A stretch of DNA of 64,000 nucleotides from Bacillota bacterium (GTDB lineage Bacteria > Bacillota > Clostridia > Christensenellales > SZUA-584): the NCBI GenBank assembly GCA_023412005.1, contig JAEYOE010000007.1, forward strand, positions 3,530 to 67,529. The letters run 5' to 3'. Shown in pieces: positions 48,743 to 56,533 of this stretch. The notes under the pieces were generated by a model, which saw nothing but the letters and a program-made list of their open reading frames with translations, ran no database searches and was not told the origin of the DNA. The stretch's first letter is position 1. Each line of letters starts with the position of its first letter. The position numbers and the translations under genes were made by a program.

Positions 48743-49936
48743 ATGAATAACGGCAGCGGCGTAACATACGCCTTGGGGTTTACGGCGGCAGGCGTGGCCT
48801 GCGGCATCAAAAAAAACGGCAACAAAGACTTAGCACTCATCAAATGTGACTGTGTCGCCACAGCGGCGGGTGTGTTTACACAAAATAAAGTGAAAGGCCA
48901 TTCGCTTGTGCTTGCGCACAAGAATCTGCGAAACGGACGCGCACAGGCTGTGATTATCAACGCAGGTAATGCCAACGCCTGCCTTGGCAGCCGAGGCGAG
49001 AAGGATGCCCTTCGCATGGCCGAGCTCACGGCAGCTTCTCTTGGCTGCAACCCGCGGGATGTGCTGACCGGCTCCACCGGCGTGATTGGCATGCCGCTGC
49101 CGATTGAACGCATCGAAGCCGGGCTGCAGCAGGCAAAGCTCTCGCGCGAGGGCGGCGCGGACGCGGCCGCCGCGATTATGACCACCGACACGATACGCAA
49201 AGAAGCGCAAGCCAGCGTAAAGATAGACGGACGCGACATCAGAATCGGCGGCATGGCCAAGGGCAGCGGCATGATTCACCCGAACATGGCGACAATGATT
49301 TCCGTAATCACCACCGATGCCGCCATATCAGCAAAGGCGCTTAAAAAAGCGCTGAAAGACGCAGCGGATGCCTCGTACAACCGCATTTCAGTGGACGGCG
49401 ACACGAGCGTGTGCGACAAGGTGCTGCTGCTGGCCTCGGGGCTTGCGGGCAATGCTGTTATTGAAGAGAATACCGACGACTATAATGCATTTTTCGCTGC
49501 ACTCAAAGAGGTGTGTGTGACGCTTTCTAAAATGCTCGCAGCGGACGGCGAAGGCGCAACCAAGCTGCTAACCATTGATGTGCGCCATGCGCGCTCCGCA
49601 AAAGCCGCGCATCTGATCGCGTCGGCCATCGCGAAATCGCCGCTGTGCAAAACCGCAGCCTTCGGCAACGACGCAAACTGGGGCCGGCTGCTGACAGCGG
49701 CGGGCTATTCGGGCGCCGCGTTTGACCCAACCAAGGTGGATATCTATATCGGCGGCGTGCAGGTATGCGCTCAGGGCGGCGGCCTTGCGTTTGATGAGGA
49801 GGCGGCGCTTAAAGAGCTGAAGCAAAAAGAAGTGGTTTATATTATCGATCTTAATGACGGCGAAGCATCCGACATGATGTGGACGTGCGATTTCTCGCTG
49901 GATTATGTGAAGATTAACGCAGATTACAGAACGTGA
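48743..49936 (+). CDS. argJ: Glutamate N-acetyltransferase / amino-acid acetyltransferase (bifunctional ArgJ)
   Basis: 397 residues. The autocleavage site is in KGSGMIHPNMATMISV (cut before Thr), which yields the alpha and beta chains; the C-terminal chain has DGDTSVCDKVLLLASG and FGNDANWGRLLTAAGYSG. It recycles the acetyl group from N-acetylornithine to glutamate, so arginine synthesis here uses the cyclic route with argC-B-D at 1-4 kb. Start follows GAGAAAGGG. Placed alone on the plus strand, 45 kb from the other arg genes. Confidence 0.96.
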   Translation: MNNGSGVTYALGFTAAGVACGIKKNGNKDLALIKCDCVATAAGVFTQNKVKGHSLVLAHKNLRNGRAQAVIINAGNANACLGSRGEKDALRMAELTAASLGCNPRDVLTGSTGVIGMPLPIERIEAGLQQAKLSREGGADAAAAIMTTDTIRKEAQASVKIDGRDIRIGGMAKGSGMIHPNMATMISVITTDAAISAKALKKALKDAADASYNRISVDGDTSVCDKVLLLASGLAGNAVIEENTDDYNAFFAALKEVCVTLSKMLAADGEGATKLLTIDVRHARSAKAAHLIASAIAKSPLCKTAAFGNDANWGRLLTAAGYSGAAFDPTKVDIYIGGVQVCAQGGGLAFDEEAALKELKQKEVVYIIDLNDGEASDMMWTCDFSLDYVKINADYRT

Positions 49937-50060
49937 CGGGAATATTCATATAAAGAATAGTCATATTCATTCGGGCAGGCGTGGAAACCTGCCCCTACGT
50001 TTATATGCGACATAAGAGGAAAGTAAACCAACGCCAAGACATTATACCGAGAAAAACATT

Positions 50061-50099
50061 AAGCGCACTGCGGGGCTGTCAGTGCGCTTTGTGTTTTTT
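50061..50099 (+). terminator. argJ terminator
   Basis: AAGCGCACTG, loop, CAGTGCGCTT followed by TGTGTTTTTT. Confidence 0.9.
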
Positions 50100-50106
50100 A
50101 TTCATG

Positions 50107-50556
50107 TTACTGTATCTCGATGCGGCGCGTGTTATCCACGTTCTTTTGGCGCGGCACGCTGACCTTTAAGATACCCCCGTCGAGCTTGGCTGAAATACCG
50201 TCTGCCTCGGCATCCGCAAGGTAAACCGCGCGGCTCATCGCGCTGTAACGCCGCTCGCGGTGAATGTAATTCTTGGTTTCCTCATCCTTGCTCTCTTCGT
50301 GGTTCACCGAGATGCGAAGTGTACCGTCGTTCATTTCAAGGCTGACCTCGTCCTTTTTCACACCCGGCAGCTCTGCCTCAATGGTATATTCCTTATCCGT
50401 CTGCTGCACGTCAATCTTAAACGCTTCGCGTGTGCGCCGCCCCGTCAGCCACGGGTCGGTAAAGAAATCATCCAGCATGTTGTAAAAATCCTCAAAGCCC
50501 GTGGGCGCGATGCTTTTGTTTCTCCTGTTTACCGGAATCAAATTTGCCATCATCAT
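50107..50556 (-). CDS. Hsp20/alpha-crystallin family small heat shock protein
   Basis: 149 residues. The alpha-crystallin domain spans roughly residues 43-140: FKIDVQQTDKEYTIEAELPGVKKDEVSLEMNDGTLRI, a loop with charged residues, and ADGISAKLDGGILKVSVPRQ. It is an ATP-independent holdase that oligomerises. Three Met codons open the frame, any of which could be the start. The promoter contains a CIRCE element, so the gene is under HrcA. Confidence 0.95.
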   Translation of the reverse strand: MMMANLIPVNRRNKSIAPTGFEDFYNMLDDFFTDPWLTGRRTREAFKIDVQQTDKEYTIEAELPGVKKDEVSLEMNDGTLRISVNHEESKDEETKNYIHRERRYSAMSRAVYLADAEADGISAKLDGGILKVSVPRQKNVDNTRRIEIQ

Positions 50557-50598
50557 CTACTCCTTTTTTTTGATTTCAATAGCTTATACTGTTTCATT

Positions 50599-50668
50599 TT
50601 AGCACTCTCGCCCCGCGAGTGCTAGCTCGTTATGATTATTATATACCACTTTGCTTTTCTTTAGTCAA
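50599..50668 (-). promoter_or_regulatory. hsp20 promoter with CIRCE operator (HrcA)
   Basis: Minus strand TTGACT (50663-50668), 17 bases, TATATA (50640-50645). TTAGCACTC-N9-GAGTGCTAG (50599-50625) is the CIRCE inverted repeat with a single difference from consensus, downstream of the -10. Confidence 0.93.
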
Positions 50669-50830
50669 TGAAGGTCAAAATTTTTTTACAAATTATCTTA
50701 TGCGAAATCAGTCTCTTTTTTCTACTAAATATTTATCCGTGAATTTTGATATTATGTTATAATTTGTACACATATATTTCATTTTATCAGCAGTGTCATC
50801 TCTAATAATTAAACAAGGAGCAACCCTAAA

Positions 50831-51358
50831 TTGTCTGACAAGAATGATTCTTCTGTAACGTTTAAGTACAGCCCAAACATCCAAATGATCGGCATTCTGA
50901 AAAACGAAAAGGGCATTTGCCAATGTTGCCGGAAAGAGGTTTCACAGTATTACCCGACGATGTATTGCCGAGAAGATGTTAACTGCATATGTCTTGAATG
51001 TATCAAAAGCGGCTTGGCAGCTGAAAAATACCAAGGCCAATTTGTTCAGGACGCTGAATCCGATAAAGTCAGCGATGCGGTAAAAATCGATGAGCTTTTC
51101 AAAAGAACACCCGGGTATACCAGTTGGCAGGGAGAACACTGGTTAGCCTGCTGTGGTGATTTCTGTGCCTATCTCGGAGATGTGGGTACAAAAGAACTGG
51201 TCGAAATGGGCATTGCCGATGATGTATTTGCGGAGTATGATGCGCTCAATGAATATGACGATGCCAGAGAGTATCTTGTGAAATCCGGATCCTTTTGCGG
51301 GTATCTTTTTCAGTGTCTTCACTGTGGCCGATATCATATATGGGTTGATGCCGACTAG
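50831..51358 (+). CDS. CbrC family protein (UPF0167)
   Basis: 175 residues. The segment FKYSPNIQMIGILKNEKGICQCCRKEVSQYY and the later CLECIKSG and GYTSWQGEHWLACCGDFCAYLG match the CbrC family, with several Cys pairs that may bind a metal. The start is TTG at 50831, ten bases after AAGGAG. Function unknown; in E. coli CbrC is tied to colicin and toxin response by name only. Single gene, convergent with the nitroreductase gene. Confidence 0.82.
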   Translation: MSDKNDSSVTFKYSPNIQMIGILKNEKGICQCCRKEVSQYYPTMYCREDVNCICLECIKSGLAAEKYQGQFVQDAESDKVSDAVKIDELFKRTPGYTSWQGEHWLACCGDFCAYLGDVGTKELVEMGIADDVFAEYDALNEYDDAREYLVKSGSFCGYLFQCLHCGRYHIWVDAD

Positions 51359-51387
51359 TCAAAATAACGATGTAATATCTCCTGTAA

Positions 51388-51413
51388 AAAAAGCGGCTCA
51401 AGGGCCGCTTTTT
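51388..51413. terminator. Bidirectional terminator
   Basis: AAAAAGCGGC-tcaagg-GCCGCTTTTT between the converging cbrC-like and nitroreductase genes. Confidence 0.92.
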
Positions 51414-51418
51414 CAATG

Positions 51419-52021
51419 CTATTCAAATACCCAAACGCGCTCATCCAAGCTTTTAAATTCCTTCTCCCGCGGTTGCAGCATGGGCTTGCCAAACGGCATC
51501 TGGGCCACCATCTGCCACTCAGCCGGCACATGCCATTTCTCGCGCACCGCCTCGTCCACCAGCGGGCTGTAATGCTGCAGCGATGCGCCAAGCCCTTCGG
51601 CCTCCAGTGCCGACCAAATCACAAACTGGTGCATCGCGTTCGAGTGCTGCGACCACAGCGCGAACCTCTCTGCGTACAGCGGAAACTTCGCTGAAAGCTC
51701 TGCCACCGCACTGTTGTCGATAAAATACAGCACCGTGCCATAGCCCGCTGCGAAAGACCCTTTCACTTTTTCTTGTGTAGCCAAAAATCGCTCGGGCGGC
51801 GTCACCTTTTTCAGCTCATCAATCGTCATCTGCCAAAACGCCTTATGTGCATCACCAAACAGCAAGACCACCCGCGTGCTTTGCGAGTTATATGGCGACG
51901 GCACATGTTTAACCGCGTCGTGCACGATTTCGGCGATCCGCTCATTCGGCACGATCTTTTCATCGCTGAGCCCGTATACACTGCGCCGTTCTTTCACGGC
52001 CTCCCAAAAGCTTTTCGACAT
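51419..52021 (-). CDS. Nitroreductase family protein
   Basis: 200 residues from the ATG at 52019-52021, preceded by GGAGGG; the frame extends upstream without a site. FMN-binding ERRSVYGLSDEKIVPNERI, VPSPYNSQSTRVVLLFGDAHKAFW and the C-terminal LGASLQHYSPLVDEAVREKW with QMPFGKPM are typical of the nitroreductase fold (Frm2/YdfN-like short branch). It reduces nitro or quinone compounds with NAD(P)H. Substrate not determined. Confidence 0.9.
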   Translation of the reverse strand: MSKSFWEAVKERRSVYGLSDEKIVPNERIAEIVHDAVKHVPSPYNSQSTRVVLLFGDAHKAFWQMTIDELKKVTPPERFLATQEKVKGSFAAGYGTVLYFIDNSAVAELSAKFPLYAERFALWSQHSNAMHQFVIWSALEAEGLGASLQHYSPLVDEAVREKWHVPAEWQMVAQMPFGKPMLQPREKEFKSLDERVWVFE

Positions 52022-52132
52022 CGTTTTCCCTCCGTGGTTGTTTGGCATTAGTATACCTTCTTATTCCCTTCATGCAAATGAAAAAAACCCTGAAACAGGG
52101 CATATGAGTATGGGCGTTGATAAATCTCCTTT

Positions 52133-52228
52133 AGTCATTCCGAGCTTGTCGACTGCGAAGCGGACTGGAATCCCATGATTAACGCTTTGACCATGGGATT
52201 TCTCAATCGCTGCACTCACTCGAAATGA
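52133..52228. repeat. Palindromic MITE-like repeat, family 2 copy F
   Basis: Left arm GTCATTCCGAGCTTGTCGAC... GGAATCCCATG; right arm CATGGGATTTCTCAATCG... CTCGAAATGAC, about 40 bases each with a 14-base centre ATTAACGCTTTGAC. It could fold into one long hairpin. The 52022-52304 gap holds no gene. Confidence 0.8.
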
Positions 52229-52304
52229 CACGCAAGAGCTTTGTTAACATTCCTGCGCTGCAATGCAGGGCAAACATTATTGCAGTTGTATTAGCCGGAA
52301 ACGT

Positions 52305-53015
52305 CTATACGATTTTGCTGATTTCAGTGCGTAGCTGCTTGATGATGCGTTTCTCCAGCCGCGATATGTAAGACTGCGAAATACCGAGGCAATCGGCTAC
52401 CTGTTTTTGCGTGCGTTCCTTTTGGCCGTTGAGCCCGAAACGCATCTCCATAATCATCTTCTCGCGCGAGCAGAGCTTATCGATGCACGACTGCATAAGG
52501 TCTTTCTCCACGCCGTCCTCAATCTCGGTATACACAACGTCCGGCTCGGTTCCGAGTATATCCGACAGCAGCAGCTCGTTACCGTCCCAATCCACATTGA
52601 GCGGCTCGTCGAACGATACCTCATAGCGAAGCTTCGCATTACGCCGTAAATACATCAATATCTCATTTTCAATGCAGCGCGAGGCGTAGGTCGCGAGCTT
52701 GATGTTTTTATCCACGTCGAACGTGTTAACGGCTTTGATGAGCCCTATCGCGCCGATAGACACGAGATCTTCAATACCGATGCCTGTGTTTTCAAACTTG
52801 CGCGCGATATACACCACGAGCCTTAAGTTACGTTCAATGAGCACCCGTCTGACCGATTTGTCCCCCTCCCCCAGCAGCCGAAGCAGCGTCTCCTCCTCCG
52901 TCCGCGTCAGCGGCGGCGGCAGAGCCTCGCTCCCGTTGATGTAATCTGCCCGTGCCGCCAGCTTCAGCCTCAGCGTCAACCAGGCAATCAGCCGTTGTAC
53001 CCACAGCGTTCTCAT
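52305..53015 (-). CDS. sigE: RNA polymerase sporulation sigma factor SigE
   Basis: 236 residues. The N-terminal pro-sequence (about 30 residues, hydrophobic and basic) precedes regions 2 (NLRLVVYIARKFENTGIGIEDLVSIGAIGLIKAVNTFD) and 4 (TQKQVADCLGISQSYISRLEKRI). In B. subtilis SpoIIGA removes the pro-sequence. The start follows AAAGGAGC and lies inside the end of spoIIGA. SigE drives mother-cell genes early in sporulation. SigG and SigK are excluded by the pro-sequence and by context. Confidence 0.96.
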   Translation of the reverse strand: MRTLWVQRLIAWLTLRLKLAARADYINGSEALPPPLTRTEEETLLRLLGEGDKSVRRVLIERNLRLVVYIARKFENTGIGIEDLVSIGAIGLIKAVNTFDVDKNIKLATYASRCIENEILMYLRRNAKLRYEVSFDEPLNVDWDGNELLLSDILGTEPDVVYTEIEDGVEKDLMQSCIDKLCSREKMIMEMRFGLNGQKERTQKQVADCLGISQSYISRLEKRIIKQLRTEISKIV

Positions 53016-53871
53016 GTGTTGCTCCTTTCTTAAGTTCGGTAATCAGCTCAGTGCCTGCAATCGCGCCGAATCCCCCGGGCAGCGGTTGCTGCGACAAACA
53101 CGCCACCACTTTTTGCCCAACCGAACAGCCTTTCAGCGCCGCCTGATCAATTTCGATGCCGTAAAAAAGGCTCTGTCCGGCTGTGGTGGCACATGGCACA
53201 ATGCGAAGGCGCTCTGTCGGTTTTGGGTTTTTTCGCGAAACCGTCTCCATGAGTGCCGTTCCCAGCAGCTCTGTTGCTGCCGCGCGGCTTAAAAAAACAA
53301 CATTGAGCCTGCTCAGCGGATCGCGCGCCATGTTGCCTGAATCTGCAAATGCGTTCACCGTTATCTGTTTGTCGCCGCAGGTCAGCGTCAGAAGAACACA
53401 ATACTCCTCGTTTTTTAGAGCCCTATGTTTCGCACGCGCCAGCAGCCACGTCAGCACAGCGCCCACGAGCAGCCCGATAAAAATGATGCGTACGGGTGCT
53501 TTCACCGCAAACGCACCACCAATCATCATCGGTTCACGCAAGCTCAGCATACACGCGTATACCGCACCGGCCAGCACGAATGAAACAGCCCAGAACGCGC
53601 AGGTGTTTTTCCAGAAGCCTTTCTCGCCGCGTCTGAAAAAAGCGATGAAGCACATCGCAAACCCTGCCGCGATTTTCACCGCAATCATCTCCGGCCAGCC
53701 GCTTAAGCCCACCGCGACGCAACCGTAAACGCCGCCCAGAGCCGCTGCCACTGCGTATCGGCGCCACCGAAACGGCGTTCTGACAAGACGCGCTGCGAGC
53801 AGCACAATGAGCATATTGACAATAAAATTGTCGAGAAAAACAAGCTCAATATAGACCTTTTGCAACCCCAT
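52834..53871 (-). CDS. spoIIGA: Sigma-E processing peptidase SpoIIGA
   Basis: 345 residues. The N-terminal half has about five membrane helices; the C-terminal half is the aspartic protease with the catalytic Asp in AFADSGNMARDP (D177) and a late GGFGAIAGTELI. The frame stays open for 60 codons after the sigE start (53015), giving a low-complexity Ala/Gly/Asp tail that is read in another frame of sigE. The usual SpoIIGA ends near residue 285-310, so the tail is either real read-through or marks the loss of the original stop. SpoIIGA cuts pro-sigma-E at the septum. Confidence 0.93.
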   Translation of the reverse strand: MGLQKVYIELVFLDNFIVNMLIVLLAARLVRTPFRWRRYAVAAALGGVYGCVAVGLSGWPEMIAVKIAAGFAMCFIAFFRRGEKGFWKNTCAFWAVSFVLAGAVYACMLSLREPMMIGGAFAVKAPVRIIFIGLLVGAVLTWLLARAKHRALKNEEYCVLLTLTCGDKQITVNAFADSGNMARDPLSRLNVVFLSRAAATELLGTALMETVSRKNPKPTERLRIVPCATTAGQSLFYGIEIDQAALKGCSVGQKVVACLSQQPLPGGFGAIAGTELITELKKGATHENAVGTTADCLVDAEAEAGGTGRLHQRERGSAAAADADGGGDAASAAGGGGQIGQTGAH

Positions 53872-54032
53872 CAGACCCTTGAATAAATGATGGGCATATT
53901 ATATAGGTACTGTCACTTGATATATTGTAGAACTACGCTGTAACAAAAAAATATTATGACGCAATATGAAAGCTTGCGCGAGCAGACTGTCGGGTTATAT
54001 CGTGCATTATCTTCGTTCATCGCGCTGAAGCA

Positions 54033-54066
54033 AGTCGGTAAGTTTTTGTTTTATCACAGTCGGTAA
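54033..54066. promoter_or_regulatory. Direct repeat AGTCGGTAA in the spoIIGA/rhodanese intergenic region
   Basis: AGTCGGTAA occurs at 54033-54041 and 54058-54066, 25 bases apart, between divergent spoIIGA and rhodanese genes. The reverse reads TTACCGACT. It is not a clear Spo0A box (TGNCGAA), although spoIIG promoters are normally Spo0A-controlled; a TATATAAT lies nearer spoIIGA, near 53895. Role unknown. Confidence 0.35.
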
Positions 54067-54135
54067 TTTTGTCACAGAAAATAAAACGTTTGCGGCGTAA
54101 TGTGATAGTCATTAAACAAACATGAGGAGCTTATA

Positions 54136-54444
54136 ATGGATAAAATAAATAGACCAAAGCGTATCAGTGCGAAAAAAGCCAAAGAGATGGTGCAAACCGG
54201 CGGTGCCACACTGGTGGATGTGCGCACACCGCGCGAGTATGTGGGCGGGCATTTAAGCGGCGCGTTATCCTTACCGCTTGATGAGCTTGCCGCCAAAGCC
54301 TCCAAGGTATTGCCGGATAAGGAGAAGGCTGTGGTTTTATATTGCTTGAGCGGCGCACGCAGCGGCAGCGCCGCGCGGTTGCTGGCACAAATGGGCTATC
54401 AGAACGTGCGCAATTTGGGCGCGATGTTTAAGTGGAATGATTGA
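54136..54444 (+). CDS. Rhodanese-like domain protein
   Basis: 102 residues, a single rhodanese domain with VDVRTPREYVGGHLSGALSLPLDEL and the active-site loop LYCLSGARSGSAARLL (catalytic Cys near residue 75). It carries sulfur as a persulfide. The start follows GAGGAGC. It faces spoIIGA. Stand-alone proteins of this size feed sulfur to partners; the partner is unknown. Confidence 0.92.
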   Translation: MDKINRPKRISAKKAKEMVQTGGATLVDVRTPREYVGGHLSGALSLPLDELAAKASKVLPDKEKAVVLYCLSGARSGSAARLLAQMGYQNVRNLGAMFKWND

Positions 54445-54453
54445 ACGTGTTTC

Positions 54454-54725
54454 GTAGGGTGCGACATCCTTGGGGCACCGTTCTGCGACGACACCACGCT
54501 CGGGAATCGCGCACGATAATGTCATTCCGATTCTGTAGGGTGCGACATCCTTGGCGCACCTCTCCGAACGACTCTGTAGGGTGCGACATCCTTGGCGCAC
54601 CTCTCCGAACGACTCTGTAGGGTGCGACATCCTTGGCGCACCTCTCCGAACGACTCTGTAGGGTGCGACATCCTTGGCGCACCATTTACCAAGTCAGCGC
54701 GCTTAGAAATCGCGCACTACAGAAT
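54454..54725 (+). repeat. REP-type repeat array, five units
   Basis: GTAGGGTGCGACATCCTTGG begins units at 54454, 54535, 54576, 54617 and 54658. The last four are spaced exactly 41 bases; three full units end CTCTCCGAACGACTCT. GGTGCG pairs with CGCACC within each. The edges carry GCGCGCTTAGAAATCGCGC and its relatives, with CTACAGAAT at the end. The same words occur inside the transposase-like gene 60 bases downstream. Confidence 0.9.
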
Positions 54726-54788
54726 AACTAACAATGAGATTTATTTCTATAATTTGCATTTATAGTGTTTGTCTGTTATGATTCTATC

Positions 54789-55449
54789 ATGATCAATGAT
54801 AATAAAACCAAACAATTCAGAAAAAGAACGAGACTCAAAGGATTTGATTACAGCTCATCAGGAGTTTATTTTTTAACGTTTTGCACAAACGGCCGAAAGC
54901 CTCTACTATCGATTATCACAAGGTGCAACGTTTCTGACACCCCAGCTGTCCGCCTCACAAAGTATGGCTTATGCGTTGAAAGATCATTAATGTATATTAA
55001 CGACAATCGTGCCGATGTACATATTGATTATTATGTGATTATGCCGAATCATGTACATTTGCTTGTGACGCTTACGTGCAGCAATATCGATAATGGGTTT
55101 GATAATTGTTGCGACAGTGCGCTTGGAAATCGCGCACGACAATGTCCTCCCGATTCCATCCTTGGCGCACCTCTTCATGATGACAGCGCGCTTGGAAATC
55201 GCGCGCTACAGAATCACGCACGACAGAATATTATCATTCAAAATTACGAAAGCAGAAACAAGTCTGCTCTTGGAATCATACCACAGCTCATTTCCTCGAA
55301 AACGCTACACAAATAAGGAAAGCCAATTTGATCTATGGCAAAGTGGATATAACGATCATATTATCCGAGATGAACAGGATTATCTGATTCATTGGAAATA
55401 CATCGATGATAATCCCTCCAAATGGGCCGAAGATAAATACTATGTATAA
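54789..55449 (+). pseudogene. REP-associated tyrosine transposase (RAYT), frameshifted
   Basis: About 220 codons. The first frame gives RTRLKGFDYSSSGVYFLTFC and the HUH-type motif YVIMPNHVHLLV near 55045, then runs into TAA near 55315. The other frame resumes as KRYTNKESQFDLWQSGYNDHIIRDEQDYLIHWKYIDDNPSKWAEDKYYV and ends at 55449. A shift near 55300 (two bases lost, or one gained) separates them. The gene also contains about 110 bases of REP-like sequence (55113-55226) in frame between the two conserved parts. Such RAYTs mobilise or copy REP units; this copy looks dead unless a frameshift is programmed. Confidence 0.85.
55113..55226 (+). repeat. REP-type sequence inside the RAYT gene
   Basis: GACAGTGCGCTTGGAAATCGC and GACAGCGCGCTTGGAAATCG occur twice, separated by CCATCCTTGGCGCACC, and are followed by GCGCTACAGAATCACGCACG. 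These match the edge of the upstream array (GTCAGCGCGCTTAGAAATCGC, CTACAGAAT). The insert keeps the frame open on the conserved side. Confidence 0.85.
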
Positions 55450-55481
55450 CTATCAACCAAAACAACCATAATCATGCCCGG

Positions 55482-55955
55482 CTAAATCTTTACCATTTTG
55501 AAGCTCGCCGTACCATGGTCTATCGTGAGCAGCCCCACCGTTGCGGGGTGCATGCGCGGCTCACCGAGGCTGCCCGGGTTGCACAGCTGAATACCGTTCC
55601 AAAACTGCTCTGTGGGCACATGGGTATGCCCGAAAAGCGCAACACTTGCTTCTTTTTCCTGCGCGTAAAGCCCCAGCCCGAGCAGCGAGGATTTCACGTT
55701 TTGCTTATGCCCGTGCACCAGCAGTATTCTAACGCCCTCGACAGATAAAACCAGCTCTGTTTCAGAATCTGAGCCCAAATCGCAATTGCCACGCACGCTA
55801 TAGACGGGCTTGTCGGTGATTGTGCGGATATAGTCGGCGTCACGGCTTGTGTCGCCCAAATGAAATATCATATCCGCATACGGGAACTGGCGCACCGCAG
55901 CCGCCATTTTCATCTTCGCGCCGTGTGTATCACTGATGACCAATATCGTTTTCAT
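55482..55955 (-). CDS. yfcE: Metallophosphoesterase, YfcE/MJ0936 family
   Basis: 157 residues. Metal ligand motifs are VISDTHGAK, DMIFHLGDTSRDAD, VRGNCDLG, LVHGHKQ and ALFGHTHVP. The fold hydrolyses phosphodiesters; YfcE-type enzymes act on bis-p-nitrophenyl phosphate and possibly cyclic nucleotides in vivo. Overlaps rdgB by 4 bases. The order gerM-rph-rdgB-yfcE equals gerM-rph-ysnA-ysnB of B. subtilis. Confidence 0.93.
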   Translation of the reverse strand: MKTILVISDTHGAKMKMAAAVRQFPYADMIFHLGDTSRDADYIRTITDKPVYSVRGNCDLGSDSETELVLSVEGVRILLVHGHKQNVKSSLLGLGLYAQEKEASVALFGHTHVPTEQFWNGIQLCNPGSLGEPRMHPATVGLLTIDHGTASFKMVKI

Positions 55956-56533
55956 ACGTCAGCGAGCTTCTCGCGCAGCGCCGACAACGCGCGCGCCCGG
56001 TGGCTGAGTCCGTTTTTCCTTTCAGCGGATATCTCGGCAAAGGTTTGTCCGAGTTCGGGCACAAAAAACAGCGGATCGTAACCAAACCCGCCGCCGCCCG
56101 AGGGCGCATGTGCAATAACACCGCACACCTCACCGCGTGCCGTCGTCACATTGCCGCCTGAAACAAGCGCCACCACGCTTACAAACCGCGCACTGCGGTT
56201 CTCAATATCATGAAGCGCATGCAGTAATTTTTCGTTATTCTGCTCGTCCGTCGCGTCGTCTCCGGCGTATCGTGCCGAATAGATACCCGGTGCGCCGCCA
56301 AGCGCATCGACGCACAGCCCGGAATCGTCGGCCAGCGCGTCGCAGCCCGCAAGGTCAGCCGCCTCACGCGCTTTCTTTATCGCGTTGGCTTCAAAGCTGT
56401 CACCATCTTCCACAACCTCGAGGCTGATCCCCGCATCCTTAAGAGAGACGATTTCGTCGTAAAAACCGCCGAGTATCGCCTTAATTTCCTTCACCTTGCC
56501 CTGATTGTTTGTCGCAATCAACAGTCTGCTCAT
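55952..56533 (-). CDS. rdgB: XTP/dITP diphosphatase
   Basis: 193 residues. ATNNQGKVKEIKAIL, SFEANAIKKAREAADL, DDSGLCVDALGGAPGIYSARYAG, and GFGYDPLFFVPELGQTFAEIS with the C-terminal KNGLSHRARAL are all family-typical. It removes deaminated purine nucleotides (ITP, XTP, dITP) from the pool. Overlaps rph by 4 bases and yfcE by 4 bases. Confidence 0.97.
   Translation of the reverse strand: MSRLLIATNNQGKVKEIKAILGGFYDEIVSLKDAGISLEVVEDGDSFEANAIKKAREAADLAGCDALADDSGLCVDALGGAPGIYSARYAGDDATDEQNNEKLLHALHDIENRSARFVSVVALVSGGNVTTARGEVCGVIAHAPSGGGGFGYDPLFFVPELGQTFAEISAERKNGLSHRARALSALREKLADV

Noticed and set aside
53872..54135. Standard Spo0A-controlled spoIIG promoter
   Set aside because: No clear TGNCGAA boxes or a consensus -35 with the usual 22-base spacer are seen, so I did not annotate one.
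54454..54725. CRISPR array
   Set aside because: The units have identical, not variable, spacers and no cas genes lie near. It is a REP-type tandem repeat next to a RAYT gene.
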